From Vitreoscilla sp. (lineage in GTDB: Bacteria > Pseudomonadota > Gammaproteobacteria > Burkholderiales > Burkholderiaceae), in assembly GCA_014378125.1 (NCBI GenBank), contig JACMOG010000788.1, positions 1 through 8,847 of the forward strand: a stretch of 8,847 nucleotides of DNA. Reading direction: 5' to 3'. A program made the translations under genes and the position numbers. Positions 1 to 6,034 of this stretch are shown here, in pieces. The notes beneath the pieces are model-generated. The model saw only the letters and a list, made by a program, of their open reading frames with translations, searched no databases and had not been told where the DNA came from. Positions within the stretch are counted from its first letter, which is position 1; the number at the start of each line of letters is the position of its first letter.

Positions 1-102
1 ACCGGCAACAACGCGGGGTCCAGAGCCAAGGCCGGGTGGGACTCGTGGACGGGATGGGGGTCGCCGGATGGGCCGAAGCTGGTCGCTGCCCTGGGCACGT
101 GA
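1..102 (+). CDS. C-terminal end of an S53 (sedolisin/kumamolisin-type) peptidase, partial
   Basis: Reading frame 1 is open from the left edge to a TGA at 100-102 and encodes 33 residues with the pattern T-G-N-N ... A-G-W-D-S-W-T-G-W-G-S-P-D-G ... L-V-A-A-L. This is how sedolisin-family serine-carboxyl peptidases end: a GNN turn, then GWD..TG.GSP.G and a short final helix. In kumamolisin this part contributes the C-terminal calcium site (pattern G-x-G-x-D). Here the last Gly and Asp are kept (G12, D14) and the first Gly is Lys (K10). The catalytic Ser-Glu-Asp residues lie outside the window. S53 enzymes are usually secreted acid peptidases made with a pro-domain, but neither feature can be seen here. 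The gene converges on the TonB receptor gene, with a hairpin between them. The call rests on a short tail, so family assignment is good but not certain. Confidence 0.72.
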   Translation, partial: TGNNAGSRAKAGWDSWTGWGSPDGPKLVAALGT

Positions 103-113
103 ACCTGGCCTGG

Positions 114-149
114 AAGAAAAACCGCCCCGGTCGCTTGCGCGTCGGGGCG
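114..149 (-). terminator. Rho-independent terminator for the TonB-dependent receptor gene, possibly bidirectional
   Basis: Read on the minus strand, CGCCCCG (149-143) pairs perfectly with CGGGGCG (129-123) around a 13-nt loop that contains a small inner CGC/GCG complementarity. One further G (122) is followed by TTTTT-C-TT (121-114). The hairpin begins 40 nt past the receptor's TAA (192-190). On the plus strand the same stem lies 20 nt after the stop of the S53-like gene but is followed only by TTGT, so it would be a weak terminator in that direction. Confidence 0.75.
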
Positions 150-189
150 TTGTCGATGCGGCGCTGGGCCGCAAGATCGGGACGTCGAG

Positions 190-3030
190 TTACCAGAAGC
201 GGTAGCTCGCGCCCACGGCGATGGCGCGACCCGTCGGGTCGGCGTAGCGGCCGTCGTAGCCCAACTGGTTGCCGCCCACGATCTTCAGCGACAGCGGCGG
301 CTTCGAGTTGAAGACGTTGTTGAGGCCGACCGTGAAGCGCAGGTCCTTGGAGAAGTCCCAGCGCGTCTGCCAGTCGACAAGCGTGTACGAGGAGACATGG
401 CCGTTGTAGGCGACGCCGTCGCCCAGCGATCCGTCCGCGTTGACCGCATACACGTTTTCCGAGTCGGCCGTGTACGCCTGGTCGGCATAGCCCGACTTCC
501 AGTTGAGGGACAGCGTATTCGTCCAGTCGCCGGTCTTCAGCCCCAGGGCCAGGCGGAACATGTCGCGGAAGACGACGTTGTTGTCGCCACCGAAGCGGCC
601 CAGGTCGGTCTGCTTGCCGCCAGGCAGCTCGTAGTCGGCCTTGAGCATGTGCGTGCCGCTCAGATCGGCCGAGACCTTGCCGATCGGCGTGTTGGTGCTC
701 AGGTTGACTTCCCAGTCGAGACCCTGGTAGTTGGCGCTGCCGGCGTTGAACGGCTTCTGCAGGAGGGCAACCGTCTGCGGGCCCGACGGATCACGGTAGG
801 GGACGATGAACAGGCTGCTCAGCGCATCGGGATGCGCGAACGCGTAGCCCTCGGGCATGCCCGACAGGATCTGGTTCTTCAGCTTCACGCCCCAGTAGTC
901 GAGACCGAACGACAGACCCTTGGCCGGCTCGAGACGGCCGCCAAAAGTCCATTGCTTGGAGGTCTCGGCCTTCAGGCCCGCGCTTCCCTTGTTCGGGTTG
1001 CCCGCGGAGACGAGGTCCCATTGCTCGGGTCCGGTGCCGTTCGCCACGCAGACCGGCGTGTTCGGAAAGGGGCAGGCGTAGGAGCCCGAGGTGTTGGTGC
1101 TGAAGGCCAGCGGCGCGGCGTTCTGGTTGATCGGCGGCGCCTTGGAGCCCGTGCCGAACGAGCCGCGCAGCAGCAACATGTCCGCCGGCTGGGAGCGGAA
1201 GCTCAGCTTGAAGGTGGGATGGCTGAAGCTGTTGCCTTCTTCCTGCGAGGGCAGCGGCTGCAGGTTGTTCGGGTCCTGCGTGAAGGGCTTGTCGTTCTTC
1301 ACGCGGTCGTAGCGGTCGAAGCGAGCCGAGACCGTGACCTCCGTCTTCTTGGCCAGGGGCATCAGAAGCTCGGCGAACACGCCTTCGTTGCTGCGGCTGG
1401 CGGACATGGGCACGTAGCCGTAGAAGCCGCCCACGGCGTAGTCGCTCGCGGCGTTGCCAGCCACCGTGCCGTTGCCGAACTCCGCCATGGTGCTCGGGTC
1501 CTGGCTCATCTTCTGGCGAGTGACGTCGAGGCCCAGCGCCAGCGAGGACATGCCGGCCGGCAACTGGAACAGATCCCTGGAGGCGTGCAGGTTGAGAGCG
1601 TTCTGCGAGAGCTTGGTCTTCAGGAAGGTGCCATGCAACTGCGCCGTGGCGAGGCTCTGCCCTGCGATCGGCACGATGGGGTCGTATTCGCCGTTCTTGA
1701 TCAGGTCCACGAACGTGTTGAAGTCGAGGTAGCCTCCGGCGAGCTTGTCCTGGTCCTGGTTCGAGGAGAGCGCCACGCTGGCGGTGTAGTCCCAGTCGAA
1801 CGCGGTGCCTTCGACACCCAGCACGTAGTGATGGGCGACCGTCTCCCAGATGTCCGTGCGGCCGCCGGCGTCGAAGGAGCGATAGTGCAGGCTGGCGCCC
1901 CCGGCCTTGTCGCTGGCGCTCACATTCGGGTTACTGACGACGTACTTCTGCCACAGGATGTCCAGCGGCTGGCCGGCCAGGTCCTGGTTGCCCAGGCCCA
2001 TGGGCTGGGCCGATGGCGCAAATGCCGCCGTCATGTCGAACTTGGACCACAAGGCCTCGGCGAACAGCGTGGTGTTGGCGTTGACCTTGAAATGGTCGCT
2101 CACGAACACGCTGTCGCGCTTGGAACTCGGGATGTCCTGCACCGTGGCTGCGTAGTTGGTGAAGCAGCGAACGCCTGAAACGAACACGACGGGATTCGGG
2201 CCGCAGTTGCCGTTGGCCGCGAGGTACGGGTTCAACCGCGTGCCGCTGTCGAGATAGATGTTGGCCGGCAGCGAGTTGCTGGATGGCTGGTAGAGCTCCG
2301 CCTTCTGCCCGTCGATCGTCACCGGTATCAGGCCGCCGCGCCGGGAGACGGCGCGCTGGCTGGCCATCAACTTGTTCTGCACGTCATGGCTGTAGGACAG
2401 CAGCAGGTTGTTGTTGTCCTTGTCGAGGTCGCCGAAGCCCTTGCTGATGCCCGCGCTCCACTTGCTGCCGCCGGCCTGCGTCGGGTGCGTGCCACTGAAG
2501 GAGATCGCGGCATCCGTCTGGTTCTTCTTGGTGATGAAGTTGACGACGCCGGCGATGGCATCGGAGCCATAGAGCGCCGACGCGCCGTCGGTCAGCACTT
2601 CGACGCGCTCGATCGCGTCGAGCGGCAGGCTCTCGAGGTTGACGGAGCCGTCGCCGCCCGAGGAGCCGAAGCCGCCGAAAGGCGCCACGCGGCGGCCGTT
2701 GAGCAGCACCAGCGTGTACTTCTGGTCGAGGCCGTGGATGGCGGCGGTGGTGGTGCCGTTGCCGTTGCCGTTGACCGAGCTGGAGGACTGCTGAAAATTG
2801 CCGCCGGTCATGGCCGGCAGCTTCTGGATCAGTTCGGTGATCGACGTGGCGCCGGTCTTGTCGATGGCGTCGCGCGTGATGACGGTGATGGGCAGCGCGC
2901 CTTCGGCCTCGATCCGCTTGATGGCGGAGCCGGTGATCTCGACGCGCTGGACGTCGGGCGTGGTCTGGGCCCAGGCGTTGGATGCGGCGGCAAGGATCAG
3001 TGCGGTGCAGATCTTGGTGGGTGTGAACAT
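190..3030 (-). CDS. TonB-dependent outer-membrane receptor with plug domain
   Basis: The 946-residue product should form a 22-strand outer-membrane barrel that imports a ligand using TonB/ExbBD energy. Residues 1-21 form a signal peptide (Lys near the N-terminus, hydrophobic core, A-W-A cleavage site, mature start Q-T-T-P). A TonB-box-like V-E-I-T-G-S lies at about 30-35. The plug is at about 46-170, with LVLLNGRRV (107-115), IERVEVL (140-146) and ALYGSDAIAGVVNFITKK (152-169). The barrel follows, with late hallmarks A-G-N-P-N (676-680), LKAETSKQWTFG (686-697) and GLNNVFN (902-908). It ends in Y-R-F-W, an aromatic outer-membrane signal with Trp last rather than the usual Phe. Two close cysteine pairs (C276/C289 and C652/C661) probably make disulfides in extracellular loops. 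The substrate cannot be told: no Fur box is visible upstream and no transport partners are adjacent. The start is supported by the signal peptide and by AAGGA 5 nt upstream of the ATG. Base composition looks lower in GC than in neighbouring genes. Confidence 0.93.
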   Translation of the reverse strand: MFTPTKICTALILAAASNAWAQTTPDVQRVEITGSAIKRIEAEGALPITVITRDAIDKTGATSITELIQKLPAMTGGNFQQSSSSVNGNGNGTTTAAIHGLDQKYTLVLLNGRRVAPFGGFGSSGGDGSVNLESLPLDAIERVEVLTDGASALYGSDAIAGVVNFITKKNQTDAAISFSGTHPTQAGGSKWSAGISKGFGDLDKDNNNLLLSYSHDVQNKLMASQRAVSRRGGLIPVTIDGQKAELYQPSSNSLPANIYLDSGTRLNPYLAANGNCGPNPVVFVSGVRCFTNYAATVQDIPSSKRDSVFVSDHFKVNANTTLFAEALWSKFDMTAAFAPSAQPMGLGNQDLAGQPLDILWQKYVVSNPNVSASDKAGGASLHYRSFDAGGRTDIWETVAHHYVLGVEGTAFDWDYTASVALSSNQDQDKLAGGYLDFNTFVDLIKNGEYDPIVPIAGQSLATAQLHGTFLKTKLSQNALNLHASRDLFQLPAGMSSLALGLDVTRQKMSQDPSTMAEFGNGTVAGNAASDYAVGGFYGYVPMSASRSNEGVFAELLMPLAKKTEVTVSARFDRYDRVKNDKPFTQDPNNLQPLPSQEEGNSFSHPTFKLSFRSQPADMLLLRGSFGTGSKAPPINQNAAPLAFSTNTSGSYACPFPNTPVCVANGTGPEQWDLVSAGNPNKGSAGLKAETSKQWTFGGRLEPAKGLSFGLDYWGVKLKNQILSGMPEGYAFAHPDALSSLFIVPYRDPSGPQTVALLQKPFNAGSANYQGLDWEVNLSTNTPIGKVSADLSGTHMLKADYELPGGKQTDLGRFGGDNNVVFRDMFRLALGLKTGDWTNTLSLNWKSGYADQAYTADSENVYAVNADGSLGDGVAYNGHVSSYTLVDWQTRWDFSKDLRFTVGLNNVFNSKPPLSLKIVGGNQLGYDGRYADPTGRAIAVGASYRFW

Positions 3031-3044
3031 GGAGTTCCTTCCTC
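3031..3044 (-). promoter_or_regulatory. Ribosome binding site of the TonB-dependent receptor
   Basis: On the minus strand the ATG at 3030 is preceded by GAGGAAGGAACTCC. AAGGA (3040-3036) has a 5-nt spacer and GAGGA (3044-3040) a 9-nt spacer. This is the strongest Shine-Dalgarno in the window and contrasts with the three genes that have none. Confidence 0.75.
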
Positions 3045-3104
3045 GTGGTTGGGATGCTTCTTGTCCGAAGTGCCGCTGCGCTCGAATCCCTTTGTTAAGG
3101 AAAC

Positions 3105-3110
3105 ATTACA
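3105..3110 (-). promoter_or_regulatory. Candidate -10 element for the TonB-dependent receptor
   Basis: TGTAAT on the minus strand (3110-3105) matches the sigma-70 -10 consensus TATAAT at five of six positions. It would place the transcription start near 3098 and give a leader of about 67 nt. No TTGACA-like -35 stands 16-18 nt upstream (AATCGC at 17 nt), so the promoter may need an activator or may be wrong. Another candidate is CACAAT (minus, 3136-3131), also without a good -35. Confidence 0.3.
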
Positions 3111-3134
3111 GCCCGGCCTCAGGTGGCGCGATTG

Positions 3135-3161
3135 TGAGCACCCCCCGAATGAACACTCCCC
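3135..3161. repeat. Imperfect tandem 12-mer upstream of the receptor, operator-like
   Basis: The plus strand has TGAGCACCCCCC (3135-3146) and TGAACACTCCCC (3150-3161), matching at 10 of 12 positions with a 15-bp repeat distance. If the receptor is transcribed from near 3098, the copies lie at about -37 to -63, a normal position for an activator. Two copies are few, and C runs can arise by chance in GC-rich DNA. Confidence 0.3.
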
Positions 3162-3257
3162 GCACAAACCCTGCTGTCAGTTTTTCGCCGCGCGAATTGA
3201 CTAGACAAGCTGTTTTACAAAGGCAAATCCGCACCAGATCCAGTCTTCAGCGCACCA

Positions 3258-3743
3258 TCAAATTGCGCACTGCACAGGTTTGGCGTTCAGCTTTCCGGTG
3301 AGCACCGAAGGCTCGATTCCAACGAGGTAGCCACGGCGTCCGCCATTGATCAGGATGCGTGGCAATTCGAGGATGGTTTCCTGCACGTAGACGGGAATGT
3401 CCTTGCGGAATCCGAACGGCGACGTGCCGCCCACCTGGTAGCCGCTGTGACGCTGCGCCACCTCGGGCTTGCACGGCTCCACCGACTTGCAGCCGATGGC
3501 GCGCGCCAGGTTCTTCGTCGACACCTGCTTGTCGCCGTGCATCAGCACCACCATCGGTCGCGCGGCCTCGTCCTGCATGACCAGGGTCTTGACGACCGCG
3601 TGCTCGGAGACCCCCAGCTGGTTGGACGATTCGCCGGTGCCGCCGTGCTCGACGTAGTCGTACACATGCTCGGTGAAGACGACGCCCTGCGCGCGCAGCC
3701 ATTGCGTGGCGGGGGTCTCGCTGACGTGGTTCTTGCGGGCCAT
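3258..3743 (-). CDS. ybaK: Cys-tRNA(Pro)/Cys-tRNA(Cys) deacylase, YbaK/EbsC family
   Basis: The 161-residue product, of typical YbaK length, is a cytoplasmic trans-editing enzyme. This family hydrolyses cysteine mis-attached to tRNA(Pro) by prolyl-tRNA synthetase. Visible hallmarks are S-E-T-P-A-T near the N-terminus (8-13), Y-V-E-H-G-G-T (30-36), the conserved Lys in VVKTLVM (K52, equivalent to the essential lysine of the family), G-D-K-Q-V-S-x-K-N-L-A (70-80), the G-G-x-S-P-F-G substrate loop (105-111) and I-N-G-G-R-R-G (132-138). All expected motifs are present. It starts 22 nt after the acyl-CoA synthetase stop on the same strand, so co-transcription is possible, but a -10-like ACAAT sits in that gap and may provide its own promoter. 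No Shine-Dalgarno is visible. The start is fixed by the family-typical N-terminus M-A-R-K-N-H-V-S-E-T-P. Confidence 0.94.
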   Translation of the reverse strand: MARKNHVSETPATQWLRAQGVVFTEHVYDYVEHGGTGESSNQLGVSEHAVVKTLVMQDEAARPMVVLMHGDKQVSTKNLARAIGCKSVEPCKPEVAQRHSGYQVGGTSPFGFRKDIPVYVQETILELPRILINGGRRGYLVGIEPSVLTGKLNAKPVQCAI

Positions 3744-3750
3744 GGGCGGG

Positions 3751-3756
3751 ATTGTG
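3751..3756 (-). promoter_or_regulatory. -10-like element of a possible leaderless ybaK transcript
   Basis: CACAAT on the minus strand (3756-3751) ends 7 nt before the ybaK ATG (3743). A start site 7 nt downstream of the -10 would coincide with the start codon. The 22-nt gap has no AGGAG-like sequence, and no good -35 is visible. Confidence 0.4.
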
Positions 3757-3765
3757 GCGCGGCGT

Positions 3766-5466
3766 CTAGCCCCCTTCCGCCGCCCGACCGATCTCCAGCT
3801 GCCGCAGCACGTTGCGCTGCAGCTTGCCGGTGGCGGTCATGGGCAGTGTGTCGACGAACTCGATGTCCTTGGGCGTCTCGTACGGCGCCAGGCGGCTGCG
3901 CACGAGTTGCTGCAGTTCCTCCACCAGCGCCGCGCCGGGCACGATGCCCACGGCGGGGATGATGAAGGCCTTGACCACCGCGCCGCGCTCCGCGTCGGGC
4001 TTGGGCACCACGGCCACCTGCGCGACGGCCGGATGGCGGGCGAGGCAGTCCTCGATCTCGGTGGGGCCGATGCGGTAGCCCGACGACTTGAACTGGTCGT
4101 CGCTGCGCCCCTGGTACCAGAGGTAGCCGTCGGCGTCCATGGTGGCGCGGTCGCCGGTGCGGCACCACGACTCGAACGGCGCGCCGGTGAACTTGGTCTG
4201 CGTGGCGCGCTCGTTGTTCCAGTAGCCGAGGAAAAAGATGGGATCGCGCTGGCCATGCGCGTCGCGCGCGTGCACCGCGATGTCGCCGGCCACGCCGGTC
4301 GCGCACACGTTGCCGTCGTCGTCGATCACGGCGATGCGGTGGCCCGGATAGGGCCGGCCCATGCTGCCCGCGCGCGGCGGCCAGCCCGCGGCCATGCGAC
4401 CCGAACGCGTGCGGTACTCGCCGCAGTTGCCCACCACGTAGTTCATCTCGGTCTGGCCGAACATCTCGTTGACGACGATGCCCAGCTTGTCGCGGCAGTA
4501 GGCGAACACGCCCTCGCCCACCGCCTCGCCCGCGCTCATGATGGACTGCAGCGCCAGCCGCGGATGGCTGGTGCGCGGCTCGGGCGCCACACGCATCATG
4601 GCCTTCAGCGCGGTCGGGAACAGGAAGGTGTGCGTGACCTGGTGGCGCTCCATCAGCTTCAGCGCCAGGTCGGCGTCGAAGCGCGCGCGCGACGCCACGA
4701 TGGTGCGGCCGAAGTACAGCGTGGGCAGCAGCGCGTCCCACAGGCCGCCCGTCCAGGCCCAGTCGGCCGGGCTCCAGAACGGTCCGGTGCCCTGGAACCA
4801 GTTCTGGCTGGCCACGAAGCCGCTCAGGTTGCCGATGAGCGCGCGGTGCGGGATGACGGCGCCCTTGGCCGGGCCGGTGGTGCCGCTGGTGTAGATCAGC
4901 AGCGCGGGGTCGTCGGCGCGCGTGTCGGTGGGCTCGAACTCGGCGCGCGCCACGGCCAGCGACCCGCTCCACGAGACGTCGCCGCGGCTGTCGGCGCCGG
5001 CCACGCCCATCACGCGGGCCAGCGCGGGACACGCCTCGCGCAACGACGCGACCACGTCGGCCGAGCCCTCGGCCCCGATGGCCAGCTTGGCGCCGCTGTC
5101 GTTGAGCCGCGACTGCAGCGCCTCGGCGCCGAACAGCGTGGACAGCGGCACCGCGATGGCGCCCATCTGGAACAGCGCCATCAGCGCGATGGCCGTCTGC
5201 GGGCGCCGCGGCATGGCCACGGCCACGCGGTCGCCGCGCGTCACGCCCAGCGAGCCGAGCGCGTTGGACAGCCGGTTGGCGTCGGCCTGCAGCGCGCCGT
5301 AGGTGAACGGCGTGGCCGGCGCGCTGCCCGCGTCGTCGAGGATGGCCACCGCGTCGGGCGTGGCGCGCGCCCAGCGCCGCAGGCAGTGTTCGGCGATGTT
5401 GAACTGTTCGGGCACGGCCCAGGCGAACTCGCCATGCAGGCTGGCGTAAGGGTCGTGGCTGCTCAT
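3766..5466 (-). CDS. AMP-forming acyl-CoA synthetase (ANL superfamily, acetyl/medium-chain type)
   Basis: This 566-residue cytoplasmic ligase should activate a carboxylic acid with ATP to acyl-AMP and then transfer it to CoA. All core ANL motifs are seen: the P-loop Y-T-S-G-T-T-G-P-A-K-G (192-202), the aromatic acyl-pocket region (W-S-P-A-D-W-A-W, 231-238), S-A-G-E (311-314), M-F-G-Q-T-E-M-N (335-342), R-T-G-D (436-439), the hinge and A8 segment G-R-S-D-D-Q-F-K-S-S-G-Y-R (453-465) and T-G-K-L-Q-R (546-551) with catalytic Lys548. The D-W-A-W-T-G-G-L and E-M-N-Y features resemble the ACSM-like short/medium-chain group rather than classical Acs, which is about 650 residues. The chain length of the substrate cannot be read from the sequence. 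The gene starts 9 nt after the GNAT stop, with only a weak RBS, suggesting translational coupling. P542 to K548 form a P-x4-G-K acetylation context. An expected position for the start is confirmed by the N-terminal F-N-I-A-E-H-C motif at 22-28. Confidence 0.92.
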   Translation of the reverse strand: MSSHDPYASLHGEFAWAVPEQFNIAEHCLRRWARATPDAVAILDDAGSAPATPFTYGALQADANRLSNALGSLGVTRGDRVAVAMPRRPQTAIALMALFQMGAIAVPLSTLFGAEALQSRLNDSGAKLAIGAEGSADVVASLREACPALARVMGVAGADSRGDVSWSGSLAVARAEFEPTDTRADDPALLIYTSGTTGPAKGAVIPHRALIGNLSGFVASQNWFQGTGPFWSPADWAWTGGLWDALLPTLYFGRTIVASRARFDADLALKLMERHQVTHTFLFPTALKAMMRVAPEPRTSHPRLALQSIMSAGEAVGEGVFAYCRDKLGIVVNEMFGQTEMNYVVGNCGEYRTRSGRMAAGWPPRAGSMGRPYPGHRIAVIDDDGNVCATGVAGDIAVHARDAHGQRDPIFFLGYWNNERATQTKFTGAPFESWCRTGDRATMDADGYLWYQGRSDDQFKSSGYRIGPTEIEDCLARHPAVAQVAVVPKPDAERGAVVKAFIIPAVGIVPGAALVEELQQLVRSRLAPYETPKDIEFVDTLPMTATGKLQRNVLRQLEIGRAAEGG

Positions 5467-5475
5467 CGGCCGACT

Positions 5476-5976
5476 CTACGCCGCGCCGTTGCCCAGGGCC
5501 TGCAGCGCGTCGCCGGTGACGCGGCAGATGCGCCAGTCGGGCAGCAGCGTGGCGCCCATGCGCTGGTAGAACGCCTGCGCGTCGACGTTCCAGTCGAGCA
5601 CCGACCACTCGAAGCGGCCGCACTCGCGCTCCACCGCGATCTGCGCCAGCCGCTGCAACAGCGCCTTGCCCATGCCGGTGCCGCGCGCCGACGGGCGCAC
5701 GAACAGGTCTTCCAGGTACAGGCCCTTGCGGCAAAGAAAGGTGGAGAAGTTGTGGAAGAACAGCGCGAAGCCGACGGGCTGGCCGTCTTGCTCGCCGATC
5801 AGGCATTCGCAGCTGGGGCGATCGCCGAACAGGTCGGCCTCGAGCCGGGCCGGCGTGGCGGTGGCCAGGTGCTCGAGCCGCTCGTAGACGGCGAGATCGC
5901 GGATCAGGTCGACGATGACGGGGACGTCCGCGCGCGTGGCGAAGCGGATGGCGTGGGAGGCGGTCGGCGTGTTCAT
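5476..5976 (-). CDS. GNAT N-acetyltransferase, spermidine/thialysine (SSAT)-like
   Basis: The 166-residue cytoplasmic protein should transfer an acetyl group from acetyl-CoA to an amine. The GNAT core is clear: beta-1 I-R-F-A-T-R-A-D (10-17), L-I-R-D-L-A-V-Y-E (24-32), beta-4 Y-L-E-D-L-F-V (87-93), the acetyl-CoA pyrophosphate loop R-G-T-G-M-G (98-103), V-L-D-W-N (126-130) and A-F-Y-Q-R-M-G-A (135-142). The YLED..V, WN..A..FY..GA and final W-R pattern closely follows the eukaryotic SSAT and bacterial thialysine acetyltransferase group. E89 and Y137 correspond to the proposed base and acid of SSAT. A polyamine or similar small primary amine is the favoured substrate, but the tight link to the downstream acyl-CoA synthetase (9-nt gap) leaves open a protein-lysine target. 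It is the first gene of its transcript, has no RBS and is divergent from the hydrolase. The start fits the family's short N-terminus. Confidence 0.88.
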   Translation of the reverse strand: MNTPTASHAIRFATRADVPVIVDLIRDLAVYERLEHLATATPARLEADLFGDRPSCECLIGEQDGQPVGFALFFHNFSTFLCRKGLYLEDLFVRPSARGTGMGKALLQRLAQIAVERECGRFEWSVLDWNVDAQAFYQRMGATLLPDWRICRVTGDALQALGNGAA

Positions 5977-5982
5977 GCCGCC

Positions 5983-5988
5983 ATTGTC
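5983..5988 (-). promoter_or_regulatory. -10-like element of a possible leaderless GNAT transcript
   Basis: GACAAT on the minus strand (5988-5983) ends 6 nt before the GNAT ATG (5976), so transcription would begin at or next to the start codon. No purine-rich ribosome site lies between them. The -35 region is poor (CTGCAC at a 16-nt spacer). Confidence 0.4.
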
Positions 5989-6021
5989 GCGCCGGAGTCA
6001 GCGCGTGCAGGCGATCTCCCC

Positions 6022-6027
6022 TACAGT
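6022..6027 (+). promoter_or_regulatory. -10-like element of a possible leaderless hydrolase transcript
   Basis: TACAGT (6022-6027) matches TATAAT at four of six positions, including the strongest ones (T, A and final T). It ends 7 nt before the hydrolase ATG at 6035. There is no Shine-Dalgarno in GCGCCGC between them. No good -35 is seen at 16-18 nt. Confidence 0.4.
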
Positions 6028-6034
6028 GCGCCGC

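Larger units (their letters stand above)
3031..3257. other. Intergenic region upstream of the TonB-dependent receptor
   Basis: This 227-bp gap separates the YbaK stop from the receptor start; both genes are on the minus strand. It is visibly richer in A and T than the flanking genes, especially at 3090-3110 and 3181-3230. It contains the receptor RBS, a -10-like TGTAAT, an imperfect tandem 12-mer (3135-3161) and a small palindrome TTCGC-CGC-GCGAA (3184-3196). No convincing intrinsic terminator is seen for the YbaK transcript, so some readthrough into the receptor is possible. No Fur-box-like sequence and no small ORF with a credible start were seen. Confidence 0.6.

Noticed and set aside
1..98. 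A minus-strand gene starting at a GTG (98-96) and running off the left edge
   Set aside because: No ATG and a poor RBS; the plus-strand frame over the same bases ends with a clear S53-type C-terminus, which explains the stretch better.
397..2178. A 593-codon plus-strand frame inside the receptor gene
   Set aside because: Antisense to a receptor whose protein shows all family motifs; composition is shadow-like and there is no ribosome site.
3184..3196. Palindrome TTCGC-CGC-GCGAA as a terminator for ybaK
   Set aside because: On the ybaK strand the stem is followed by A residues, not T, and the loop is only 3 nt.
5915..6034. N-terminal extension of the hydrolase from an ATG at 5915
   Set aside because: It would overlap the start of the divergent GNAT gene by 62 bases and add 40 residues with no hydrolase-like features; the ATG at 6035 fits the family and the -10 spacing.
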